Shown: positions 35,242 through 44,552 of the stretch, piece by piece
Numbering within the stretch: position 1 is the first letter of the stretch
Layout of the letters: each line of letters opens with the position of its first letter
The notes under the pieces: model-generated
The model's input: the letters and a program-made list of their open reading frames with translations, nothing else
Database searches by the model: none
Told to the model about the DNA's origin: nothing
Assembly: GCA_029851415.1 (NCBI GenBank)
Contig: CM056742.1
Span: 87,658,748-87,722,747, forward strand
Direction: 5' to 3'
Source of the DNA: Eretmocerus hayati
Taxonomy: Eukaryota > Arthropoda > Insecta > Hymenoptera > Aphelinidae
DNA: 64,000 nucleotides
Made by a program: the position numbers and the translations under genes

Positions 35242-36881
35242 CAAAATGGAGGGAACGCCCCGATTTCAATGCTATTTACATCCGCTTATATTAGGAGAAT
35301 AAATACATAGGAGCAAAGAACATATCCCCATCATGTAAGTTATCATACAAAAGACATTCTTCATATATTCTTACCGAAGAAACAGAGAATGCGTGGTCCG
35401 TGTAGGCCCCAAAAATCAGACGTCTTTGCCAAATGTGTGTAGAATATTGATCACACATTCCCTTTGTATTCGTTATTCTCTGAGGAGTGGAAGGGGGTCG
35501 GTCCAAAGAGGCTAGCCAGACTGACGTGCGCGTATTCTGTCACAATCATGATCTTTTGTTGCACTCTTTTGGATTTTCGCTAATTACGGATCGTGTGAAG
35601 AGTTCTATCGTCCAGTTTGGTAAAATATCCATGGTTGACGCATCACATTGTTGAAATAGGGCGTATCGTCCCCGCACCACCCCCCCCCCTCAACAGTTCA
35701 TCCATATCTCAGGGTGTAAGATGGTCATTGCTCGGCTGGTATTCACTGTTGTAGGGGGTTGATCGGAATGAATTTTCAGAGGAAGAAAAAAGCAATTAAA
35801 GATAGGCCAAGCCCGATTGTGATCGGCTGAGTATAACTCAATGTTTGGGCTAGCTTCAGGTGGAAGTTAGCCCAAACATTAATTGCTCGGTCGGTATTCA
35901 CTTTAGGGGGATGATCGAACCGGGTTCTTGGAGCAATAAAAAAGCAGTGAAAGATAGGCCAAACCCGGTCGTGATCGATTGATTGTTACTCAATGTTTGG
36001 GCTAGATAATGATGTTAATGGATTTAGGGCATTCCTGGGAGAGCATTCTGCGAACAGTGATTAATTTTCTGCTAGCATTCCATTTTTTACGGAAAGAACA
36101 CGGGTTGAAGATAATTTGTACTCCCCTCCCCAGCCTCGAAAAATGATCAAAGAGTCGATTCAGGTGTGATAAAGGAAGCTGAATTGATTGGTTCAGATGA
36201 ATTTTCCTTTTAACTCCATCCTCATACTCTTAGAGACTAATGTGAAGAAGAGTACAGAGAACTTAGAATAAAATGGGACCAAATCAAAAATTTGTGTAGA
36301 CCGATGAATTTGGCACCTCGAGGAACTCCTGTAACGAACGACTCTTATTATTCAAGGCAGGAGTGAAGAGTATCAATAGCTTTGAAGAAATGAGGTATGG
36401 CAATTGTCATAAAAAAGGTTACGGTTCATCCATATCGTAGTCAGATGCTCATTGCTCGGCTGGTATTCACTGTAGAGGAATGATTGGAATGGATTCTCTG
36501 AGGAACAAGAAAGCAATTCAAGATAGGCCAAGCCCGATTGTGATCGGCTGATGATTACTCAATGTTTGGGCTAGCTTTAGGTTGAAGCTAGCCCAAACAT
36601 CAATTGCTCGGTCGGTATTCACTCTAAGGGGATGATCGAAACGGATTCTTGGAGCAATGAAAGAGCAGAAAAAGGTAGGCCAAACCCGATCGTGATCGGT
36701 TGATTATCACTCAATGTTTGGGCTAGCTTCAGGTTAAAGCTAGCCCAAACATAAACTGCTCGGGTGGGTTTGCAGCAATAAATTTCGGATTGTGGCAATA
36801 AAATAGCAATGAAAAAGTAATAAAACATGGTATGACTTGTTTGCGTTCGTGAGAAAATGTTTGGGCTAGCTCCAGGCAACC

Positions 36882-37227
36882 GGCCTATGGTGAAACTCCA
36901 TCGCCATACTTGGCTCTCAGGACTCTGCTTCAGCTAGCTTCAGACGAAGAAGCACGCGCCCCCTTGGCGCTACAGCAATACGCGAGCACTCTTTTGTAGA
37001 AGTTTTTTTCCGGAGGTGACTCAATCGAGGACGCACTCGAGGTGAAATCACAACTCATCAATATCATGTCTGCCGGTGGATTCCCATTGTCAAAATGGGC
37101 TTTGAATGCGCCCGAGTTGTGCCCTGACAGTGAAAATCCCAGTAAGCTCTTACACGAAATCACTGGCATCCCTACTCTTGGACTGTTTTGGAATTCCACC
37201 ACAGATAGTTTCACTCCGAAAATTTGA
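36882..37227 (+). pseudogene. BEL reverse transcriptase, C-terminal half
   Basis: The frame of the N-terminal half resumes in GCC TAT GGT and reads GETPSPYLALRTLLQLASDE. The catalytic Y-V-D-D box is destroyed: at the expected place the reading is T-L-L-stop-K-F-F-S-G-G-D, with TAG at 36997-36999 and about one codon missing. It continues to IMSAGGFPLSKWALNAPELC and ends at TGA 37225-37227, where the family continues. A frameshift to the next segment lies near 37225-37265. Confidence 0.88.
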
Positions 37228-37259
37228 GGTATTAAACTCAAAAACCCAGTAACACTAAG

Positions 37260-37912
37260 AGAACTGTCCTTGCAGACATTGCTCGTCTTCTCGACCCTCA
37301 TGGTTGGGTAGCCCCAGTTATCATTTCAGCAGAAATTCTCGTGCAAGGAAGGTGGATCTTGGATTTGAGCAGCTGAGATGAGGTGCTTTCACCTGACACT
37401 CTTTGGAAATGGAAGAACTTCATTATATCCATTCCCTCCTTGGATTCTTTAAAAATACCACGCTGGGTATCTACGCGTAATGTCAACCGAGCAAATTTTG
37501 AGCTACACGGATTCTCTGACGCTCCAGACCGTGCCTATGCTGCCGTAGTATACCTCAGAGTTTCTTGCCCAGACTCAGGTCAATCTATCGCCACTTGCTG
37601 GTGGCAAAATCAAAGTTAGCTCCAATCAAAGCGATGAGCATTCCTCAAAAGAAACTTTGTGGTGCCTTAGAGCTGGCTCTTTTGCTTACATAAATTCGCC
37701 AAGGCCTGAAACTCCAGGACGTTCCCATATTCGCTTGGACTGATGCCCAAGTAGTGCTTGCATGGATTAGAGCTCACTCATCGAATTCGACTCCCTCTGT
37801 AGCAAATCGCGTGGCTCAGATACAAGAATTAACACCTTCTTCGGTATGGAAATATGTCCATACTTCACAAAATCCTGCAGACTTGGCCACGCGGGGCATC
37901 CCTTCTGACTAA
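37260..37912 (+). pseudogene. BEL connection and RNase H domain
   Basis: It reads RTVLADIARLLDPHGWVAPV, then HGFSDAPDRAYAAVVYLRV with the first RNase H catalytic Asp. Next comes KLAPIKAMSIPQKKLCGALE with the catalytic Glu, and FAWTDAQVVLAWI with a third acidic residue. Breaks: TGA near 37377, a frameshift at the TAG 37617, TAA at 37691 and TAA at 37910. The expected catalytic acids are present, but no continuous frame remains. Confidence 0.85.
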
Positions 37913-39545
37913 CTCCTGGATAATGAGCTGTGGTGGAAGGGACTTGCCTGGCTGATGAATCCTGAACTCGTTCCCCGGTCAGACTCACCAGTTGTCGGAG
38001 ATGCTGAACTCGCCGAACTCAAGCGTCAAGTTCTTGCTACCCGTACAATCGAACAAAATGAATTTCTCTCTAGGCTTTTTCACCTCAATCACCTCCTTCG
38101 CATCACCGCTTTGTGCCTCCGATTCATTGCGAGATTGCGCACAAAAACCCCAAGAGACTGCGTTCATCAAGAGTCTTGAACTTGAAAACGCTGTGAAGGT
38201 TTGGGTCCGTTACTCTCAGCATCGAGATTTTGAAGACGAAATGCGAGCAATCTCCGCTGGCAAAACTCTTTCTCAAAATTCTCCCCTCCTACGCTTCAAC
38301 CCGTTCATAGATGAAGATGGAATACTTAGACTTGGAGGTAGACTACAGCACTCACAGCTGCCTTTCTCAGAGCGACATCAGATATTGTTATCACCAGACT
38401 GTCATTTCCCCTCTCTTCTTGTCAAAGATGCGCACCTCAAGACCTCGCACGGAGGTCAACAATTGACTCGAAGCTTCCTTCTCAGACGCTTCTGGATTTC
38501 CAAAATACGCGTCTTGGTCAAACGCCTCATAAGATAATCTGTCACTTGTGCTCGACACGCCGCTTGGCCCATGAATCAGATCATGGGCGAGATTCCAACC
38601 GCTAGAGTTGTCTCCTCGCCACCTTTTTTGGCTTCGGGTGTCGATTTCACCGGGCCAATCGCGATTACTCATATCAAAGGACGTGGTCACAAAGCAACCA
38701 AAGGTTACATTTGTGAGTTCGTCTGCTTATGTACAAAAGCCATGCATCTAGAATCCGTGACAGATCTTACATCTGAGGTCTTTCTGGCCGCTTCTGAACA
38801 CTTCGTTACTAGGAGAGGTGCCTGCAAATCACTCGTCTGCGACAACGTCAAGAATTTTCACGGTACCGACAATAAACTACGAAGGCTGTTCAGTAAATTC
38901 TCAACGTTCTACAAGGACACTGCAGCTTTCCTAGCAAACGCTGGTACCGATTGGACGTTCATCCCCCCTCGAGTACCTCACTTCGGCGGTTTGTGGGAAG
39001 CCAGAGTAAAAACTGTCAAAAGTCACCTTCGACGCATCATTCCAGCGGACAAAGTCTTGACGTAGGAGTTCGCCACGTTGCTATGCAAAATCGAGGCCTG
39101 CCTCAACTCGCGGCCTCTGTATCAGATAAGTATTGATCATGGGGATCCTCTCCCCATCACACCTGCAGATCTCGCTGTTAGTCGACCTCCTGCTGCCGTT
39201 CCGGAGAGGGGAACAACTGACTTCTCACACCAACCTGTTTCTAGGTGGGAGTTACTTACCCAAATGAGAGATCCCTCCTGGAATCGGTGGCGCAAGGACT
39301 ATCTGCACACGTTGCAACCGCGTGACAAGTGAAAGCGAGCTCGCCAAAACCTAACTGTTGGCTCCATTGTGCTCTCAGAAGATGACAAGTGTCCGCCTGC
39401 CTGGTGGCCACTTGCACGAGTACTAGAAGTTCGATTGGGACCAGATGGCCTTGTGCGCGTTGCACGCGTCATGATGGCCACTTCTATCTTAGAGCAGGCG
39501 ATTTTAGAGATTTGCCCGTTACCCGTTGCAGTTGACTCTCAGTGA
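37913..39545 (+). pseudogene. BEL integrase
   Basis: After a linker (WWKGLAWLMNPELV) and a frameshift around 38100-38150, the frame runs to the final TGA at 39543. It contains ILRLGGRLQHSQLPFSERHQ, the HH half of the zinc domain (HLKTSHGG), GVDFTGPI with the first catalytic Asp, VCDNVKNFHG with the second, and FGGLWEARVKTVKSHLRR with the Glu. It ends with a DUF5641-like tail (SWNRWRKDYL, GPDGLVRVARV, LCPLP-like ending). In-frame stops are at 38535, 39063 and 39330. All three catalytic acids remain, so this is the best-preserved domain. Confidence 0.9.
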
Positions 39546-39831
39546 CTTTGAAAGTGAAAATTGTGAGATACGTGCCAGAACTTTGCCATGGACACTGATC
39601 ACTTTTGATTCCTACATGATGTAAAGACAGCCATTTCAACTCATTCTCCTTACTTAATATCATTTGCTACGGTGGGTGGCGTACCATCTGCAGAATATCT
39701 AAAGTTGAGAAATGTAGATAATTCTCACTTGAGAAGATGGTGTCCTACGTTTTCAACCTCTGGAATTGTTGAGTTTCTTATAAATATTGTATATAAGTGA
39801 TTTCAATTGTATGCATTTTTTTCGCGGGTGG
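39546..39831 (+). other. BEL 3' untranslated region
   Basis: No gene. It ends in TTTTTTCGCGGGTGG directly before the LTR; the purine-rich GCGGGTGG is the likely polypurine primer for plus-strand synthesis. Confidence 0.6.
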
Positions 39832-40338
39832 TGTCGCGAAATTTGGTTTGAATTCTTGACATTCTCTTTGGAATTATTATTCATCGTAAGGCGATGTGGC
39901 TCTTCAAGACAATTCGTCGATTGACAAAGGTGGGTGGCCTGTTTAAGTTTTCTTTAAATTCCCGCGGTCAAGCGCTCTCGGAGAGACGCATTCTTCCTTC
40001 GCTTGAGTCTCTCTCCCCCCACCACGCTCAACTCAGCTCACTCGCGTTCAGCTGCAATTCTCGTGTCTACCGCTTTCTCTCTCGCTGCAGCCGTCGTCCG
40101 CTTCACTTCTCAGCGTGTACGAGCAGTAGATTATTCTTCCATCACGTGCTAAAGTCCTCTGCTTTTTTAATCGCGTCTTCAGCAAGCCGCGGCTTCCGTC
40201 CTCACCGACCCGCCAGTGTATCCATAGTTTCTCTTGGGTCAATTAAAGTGTATATAATTTGACTCGCACGAGTGATTATTTCCGCGCCTGCTTCCCGTTC
40301 CCAGCGTTCACTTCGAGCCGATAGCTTTATCGGAAACA
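39832..40338 (+). repeat. BEL 3' LTR (507 bp)
   Basis: It starts TGTCGCGAAATTTGG after the polypurine-like tract and ends ATCGGAAACA, so it has TG..CA ends. AATTAAA (40241) and TATATAA (40251) lie near its 3' part; these can be read as polyadenylation and TATA signals. The start could be a few bases off because no complete 5' LTR exists for comparison. Confidence 0.75.
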
Positions 40339-40914
40339 TATCTTCCGGTCCACTTTTGTTAGGAGGAGGAAACCAACTTTCGGACGATCGAGCCTTCCTC
40401 CTTCTCTCTTTTAAGGGCCATGTATATATGAAGTAGGTGTACCTCATTCCCCCCCCCCCCTCAAGCTGTTTTGTCAATAGTTTTCATCCACTCGAATATT
40501 TTTCAACGTCCCTCAGCTTACTTTGAAGCATATTTCAAGGCCTTCAAATTAAGCTAAGGTAGGTTCAATCTCGACCGAGTTGAGCTGAGCTATCACAATT
40601 CACCCAAGGCATGTTTTTCTGCGAGTTTGCAAAAGGGTGTACCCTACACGCCCCCATTAGCAATTTTCTCAACAACTCTGGTCTACCTAAACATTGAGGG
40701 CATAGTTAGATGCCCGAAATGCGTCGTTTCTGACCACGAATTGTATAAAACATATAGTCCATATATAGCATTAAACTCAAACAAACCATTTTTCAATAAT
40801 CTTTGGCTCATTATGAAGCTTATTCCAAGAACTTACAATTGAGTTAAGGTACGTCTATTTCCAATTAACATAATAGTAGAAACATAGCAGTATATTTCGA
40901 TACGAGGATGTCAA

Positions 40915-41270
40915 ACCTTTTTTTCGATACACTGTGCGTAAAAGTGCACTTTGCGCACAGTTTGTCTCGTTTTACTCACACATTATCGAAAAGTATAGTT
41001 CGATGCACGGGCGTAAAATCTATCATTCGCATCCTCGTGATGATTCCGACCCTCGCCTGCGGCTCGGGCCGGAAACCCATCACTCGGACGCGAATAAAAC
41101 GTTTTATGCCCTTGTATCGAAATGTACTATTTCGCGTTTGGTCGGAATCATCACGAGGATGTGAAAAATAGATTTCACGCCTGTGCGTCAAACTGTGATT
41201 CATGACAAACTGTGAGAGAATGTGGAAAACCAATGCGGAGAAGATATTTCTTTGCACAGTGTGTCAAAAA
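40915..41270. repeat. hairpin-forming repeat, partner of 18125-18350
   Basis: The left half (TTTTTCGATACACTGTGCG, GCACTTTGCGCACAGTTTG, CTCGTGATGATTCCGACC) is mirrored by GGTCGGAATCATCACGAG, CACGCCTGTGCGTCAAAC and TTTGCACAGTGTGTCAAAAA. It is a short foldback element or MITE. Confidence 0.7.
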
Positions 41271-41274
41271 ATTG

Positions 41275-42703
41275 ATCTTTGGCATAGTGCGACTAAACGG
41301 ACATTCCTCCTCCCGGAGGAGACCGGTATAGGGCAACTTCACTCATATAGAGAAAAATAGGGAGTGTACAATTTTAGTCCGGTTTGCACCTCTGAGAATA
41401 CGTGCTCATCCAGCACACAAAACTCACGATAGATCTCGTGGAAAAAGCTTCTGAACCTTATTGTGCGCTTTCTGAAGTTCAATCATCAAGGGTTCCAAAT
41501 TTATCTCGCTGTGTATCTAAAACAGCCTGATTTTCTTCGATCCTCTGAGGTGTTCCAAAGTTACCCTATATCCCGAAAGAGCGTGTATTTTCCCATTTGA
41601 GTGTTTCAAGCTTGCCCCGGTTTGCAAGAAAAACACGAACTTTTCCAATTTTACTCTACAAAATTCAGACGGCTTGGAAATACTTCAATGTCGTAATAGA
41701 AACGTCGAGGTATTGGTATATGATTTGATGAAATGTAGCGCCATTGCCCTGAATTTGGTCTCTAAGTGGTCGAACGGTACTGATTATTTGAAGTGCCTTT
41801 TTCGCTTCAAAATCATATTTGCGAAAAGGCTCGTTGTAAACGAACACACAAATGATCGAGATTTTCTCGTCGGTGCGAATTATTCCCCACTCATCCCACT
41901 AATGAGCGAAAGTGGATCTGGAACCAGAGAGGAACCTGTTTTTCAAGTAGCGAAGATTTCCGGAGTTTCACTCGAAAGTTCCAAAGTTACCTTCGCAGTC
42001 CGAAGTTACCCCAGTTGACGACGGCACCTTAACTCAATCAATTCTTTTTTTTCCTAACCTCCAAGGCCCTCTTTTGAGAGCTGTGAATTTCGGATTTGGA
42101 GTGATTCTATGAGCAAAATACGGAGATCGAGTGTAAAACTTGAAGGCCAACATTGAAGTGTACCCGACAAGTCCTCTCACATTTATATCGGAAGGGTTTG
42201 TAGTATGAACTTTCCCCCTCGCAAAACGTGTTTATCGCGTCAAAATATGAATAAGCCAGAGTAATCCGCCGGTAATAGTAACTGAGATCGATAAACAAGC
42301 GTTACACGTGTTCGCTCATAGATTAAAATATTTTCCGATTCTGCGTACTCTTACAGTACCCTGCATAATTCATGGATGATGGATACTCGCAGTAAATCAA
42401 CAAATCCTCCGACCCAGTTCATCGTACGGCAATTTGACACAAAGCATACTGAAGATCACAGAAAATCTATTGATTTATATACTTCAAACATTTTTACTCA
42501 TTTTTTAGCTTGTCTCAGTCGACATTGAGAATTTAAAAAAATCATCCATTGATCAATCACTTGTATTCTTAACGGGAATAATCCGATCGTGAAATCTCGA
42601 ACGGGATGCTGTAGGTCATTCGAAAATCTTCAAGTTGGGTCTCCTGTGAACTTTCTGGGAGATCCTTGCCATCGGAGCACGAGCGCTGGAGAGAAACTCA
42701 TAA
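41275..42703. other. no gene seen
   Basis: Phrases such as AAGTTACCCC, GTACCCGACAAGTCCTC and TATCGCGTCAAAATA recur in related form at 52600-52710 in direct orientation (GTACCCGACATGCCCTC, TGTCACGTCAAATTA). So the region shares a diverged repeat with the right side of the 12.7-kb structure. Confidence 0.45.
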
Positions 42704-42779
42704 GTAGCCTAGTAAGGATGACACGAGCACACGGTGTTACGAGCACAGCCCTATTCTTTCAACATGCAGGATGGTATGA

Positions 42780-42995
42780 GCACCCCCATAACCCATAACC
42801 CATCTCTTTAACTCACATTTCTAACCTATAACCCAAAATCCTAACCCATGTATCTAACCCATCTCTCTAACCTATGACCCATTTTCTAACCCATCTATCT
42901 AACCGGTAACCCAACTTTCTAACCCATAACCCACATATCTAACCGGTAACCCATGGCCCAACTTTCTAACCCAACTCTCTAACTCATAACCCAAC
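42780..42995. repeat. telomere-like (TAACCCA/TAACCCAACTTTC)n repeats
   Basis: AACCCATAACCC and TTTCTAACCCATCTATC-type units make up most of the stretch. Similar GGGTTATGG runs in reverse orientation lie at 45325-45800 and 48125-48225. The core TAACCC is the complement of GGGTTA, but spacing is irregular. Confidence 0.85.
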
Positions 42996-43130
42996 TTGCG
43001 AGCCTCATCTGCGCATGCGCAGATTTTTGTGTTTATCGTGGAGTTAATGTTCTTGTACGAGGGCAAAGAGCCCATACGTTCAAAGTCTTATTGGTGGCCC
43101 TGAAAAGGGCCGATTGTGATTCTTCTCTAC

Positions 43131-43481
43131 TTAGCTCGGGAGTGAGCAGGAGTCTGGGACATCCATCCTCCTGACCGATCTTGATGTTGGTACTGGCTCA
43201 GGTCTCGTTGGGATCTTGACCCATGGTTCTCGAGGAGGTGGTAGCCATGAAGGTGATAGGGTGACCCGAACCTCGACAACCACTGCTGGTTCTCGCTGTC
43301 TCGGTTCAATGTCTACGATGGGCATAGACGGCAATTCGGGCTGAGCAAAACGTTGACCCATTGTTCTGCCGCACTCGTCACCACGTTGTTGATCCATTGC
43401 AGTCAAAGTGTCAAATGACTTCATGGAGCCTATCATCATCGCTTTATAGCCAGTCCCCCTCCAGGACTCATCAAGCCGCAT
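43131..43481 (-). CDS. Pro-rich 116-residue protein, unknown
   Basis: The frame begins MRLDESWRGTGYKAMMIGSM and continues with AMDQQRGDECGRTMGQRFAQ. A Pro/Arg-rich second half follows (SWLPPPREPW, PTRPEPVPTS). No domain is recognised. It lies 35 bp downstream of the preceding minus-strand frame and ends close to the left terminal repeat. The Pro-rich half could be chance, but the codon-like, low-stop character and tight spacing favour a gene. Confidence 0.4.
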   Translation of the reverse strand: MRLDESWRGTGYKAMMIGSMKSFDTLTAMDQQRGDECGRTMGQRFAQPELPSMPIVDIEPRQREPAVVVEVRVTLSPSWLPPPREPWVKIPTRPEPVPTSRSVRRMDVPDSCSLPS

Positions 43482-43515
43482 TCAACGCATGCGCAATGAG
43501 GGCATGTTTCCATCC

Positions 43516-44037
43516 TCAGTGGAATATTGTCCAGTCGTCTGAGAAAGAAACCCAACAATCCAGTTCCACGATTCCGATACCTAGCTCTTTCATCCGTGCA
43601 TGATCGTCTTTACATATTCCACACTCTTCCATTCTATCCACGCAGGCTTTCAACTTGCGTAAGAATGGTGTTTCCCATCGAACTAATCTCTGCATGTATA
43701 GATCGACATCTGTGATGATGATCTCTGCTTCTCTCTTGTAGTAGTACCCAGTGTCGAAATTGTAGAAGAAATGATCATTAATCTATAAATTGACATCTAC
43801 TGTGTTGAACCCGAGTTTCGCCGATTCAACGCATCTCTCGCACGACTCCTCTTCATCGAAGAAATTAACGCTGATTGCTACCTCACCGGGTAAGAGCCTC
43901 CGATCTTCGGATACTGGATACCCTTTGCAGGACTGCAAGGTCTCCTTTCTTCCTGTACACCCATCTTCACCCAGAAACCGGATGCAGATATTGAACGAGA
44001 AACCCATGATGACAGAATGATTCGTCTGCACGTCCAA
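43516..44037 (-). pseudogene. Cys-rich protein broken by one TAG, unknown
   Basis: Residues 1-84 (from a TTG; first ATG at residue 11) read through FNICIRFLGEDGCTGRKETL and VNFFDEEESCERCVESAKL to a TAG at 43783-43785. The same frame continues for another 88 codons: INDHFFYNFDTGYYYKREAE, VDLYMQRLVRWETPFLRKL, MEECGICKDDHARMKELGIG, ending SDDWTIFH. Both halves share the same acidic, Cys-containing character, so this is one protein of about 173 residues with a single stop. No family is recognised. The stop could be a mutation, an assembly error or a readthrough site. Confidence 0.5.
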
Positions 44038-44132
44038 CCGCGCTCTGTATGCCAGTCGTCCCCACTACGAGTCGAGCCGCCGACGCCGCACGCATGCGCA
44101 CATCTCGAGTTCTTGAGTATACGCTAGTGTAA

Positions 44133-44204
44133 GCCAGAAAGGCTCAATGGTAGAGTGTATGACTTTTGATGATTCGGTTCTCGGTTCGAATCCGGGTTCT
44201 GGCA
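44133..44204 (+). tRNA. divergent tRNA-type gene, anticodon position TTT
   Basis: 72 nt. Acceptor GCCAGAA/TTCTGGC pairs perfectly. The D-arm (GCTC/GAGT), T-arm (CTCGG TTCGAAT CCGGG) and discriminator A are good. The anticodon stem TATGA/TGATT has two mismatches, and position 8 is A instead of T. A T-run follows directly. By alignment with the Phe gene 48 bp downstream it is a diverged duplicate. TTT would be Lys, but the poor anticodon stem makes normal function doubtful. Confidence 0.55.
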
Positions 44205-44252
44205 TTTTTTTTTCTGGTTCAATAGGTGATAATCATGGATGCTCTAGAACTC

Positions 44253-44324
44253 GCCGAAGTAGCTCAGTGGGAGAGCATATGACTGAAGATCATCCGGTCC
44301 TCGGTTCGAATCCGAGTTTCGGCA
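44253..44324 (+). tRNA. tRNA-Phe (GAA)
   Basis: 72 nt. The acceptor GCCGAAG pairs with TTTCGGC (one G-T) and ends in A. T8 and A9 are present, with the D-arm GCTCAGTGGGAGAGC. The anticodon stem TATGA/TCATC encloses loop CTGAAGA with GAA at 34-36. The T-arm is CTCGG TTCGAAT CCGAG. TTTTTT follows at 44325. Most positions fit the metazoan tRNA-Phe pattern; the mismatch at 27-43 is the only weak pair. Confidence 0.85.
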
Positions 44325-44334
44325 TTTTTTGCCT

Positions 44335-44526
44335 CTAACTCTCAAATTTTCTGTAAGTGTCAGAATTTTGGAGCTTTCGATAATCTTTGTGGTCAGGATA
44401 CGTTGGTTTTTGAGCCTTATACGTTTTCTGAGAGTACTCTTTCCATTCGGAAGGTTCTCCTTGCTTTTGCTTCCACTCATCTAAGAGAGGAGTACGCTCA
44501 GCGCTGTTACTCTGACGGTTACCCAT
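44335..44526 (-). CDS. small MGNRQS protein (63 residues)
   Basis: It starts MGNRQSNSAERTPLLDEWKQ, is strongly hydrophilic and Lys/Tyr-rich (PTYPDHKDYRKLQNSDTYRK), and ends 10 bp from the tRNA-Phe gene. The MGxxxS start is a plausible N-myristoylation signal (Gly2 after Met removal, Ser6). It begins 26 bp downstream of the exonuclease-like frame in the same direction. No family is recognised. Confidence 0.45.
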   Translation of the reverse strand: MGNRQSNSAERTPLLDEWKQKQGEPSEWKEYSQKTYKAQKPTYPDHKDYRKLQNSDTYRKFES

Positions 44527-44552
44527 TGTAGACTGAGATCACCACGTCATGT

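Larger units (their letters stand above)
29138..36881. mobile_element. 7.7-kb TIR element inserted in BEL RT, 9-bp TSD
   Basis: It is flanked by GGCCTATGG at 29129-29137 and 36882-36890. Termini are GGGTGCCTGACCATAGCTCA on the left and GGTTGCCTGGAGCTAGCCCA on the right (opposite strand). The RT frame closes cleanly across the element. Arms are 29138-29291 plus 31472-32650 on the left and about 36005-36881 on the right; an extra ~300-bp duplicate of right-arm sequence lies at 35700-36005. The interior (32650-35700) has no recognisable protein. Long TIRs and a 9-bp duplication point to a MULE-like element. The left arm is interrupted by a TA-flanked element. Confidence 0.88.
21819..40338 (+). 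mobile_element. BEL/Pao LTR retrotransposon, inactivated and multiply interrupted
   Basis: In order: a 44-bp remnant of the 5' LTR (21819-21862), a primer-binding site, a leader, gag, aspartic protease, RT, RNase H, integrase, and a 507-bp 3' LTR (39832-40338). The terminal 44 bp match the 3' LTR end (CCGTTCCCAGCG, CACTTCGAGCCGATAGCT, ATCGGAAACA). The coding sequence is split in gag by 23124-26705 and in RT by 29138-36881. In both cases reading frame and target duplication let the old site be recognised. Many stops and frameshifts remain outside the insertions, so the element is dead. The domain order protease-RT-RNase H-integrase with DUF1759/DUF1758-like segments is the BEL/Pao arrangement. 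Confidence 0.92.

Noticed and set aside
44244..44480. 78-codon minus-strand frame
   Set aside because: It runs through the tRNA-Phe gene and overlaps the MGNRQS frame; its C-terminal part is antisense tRNA.
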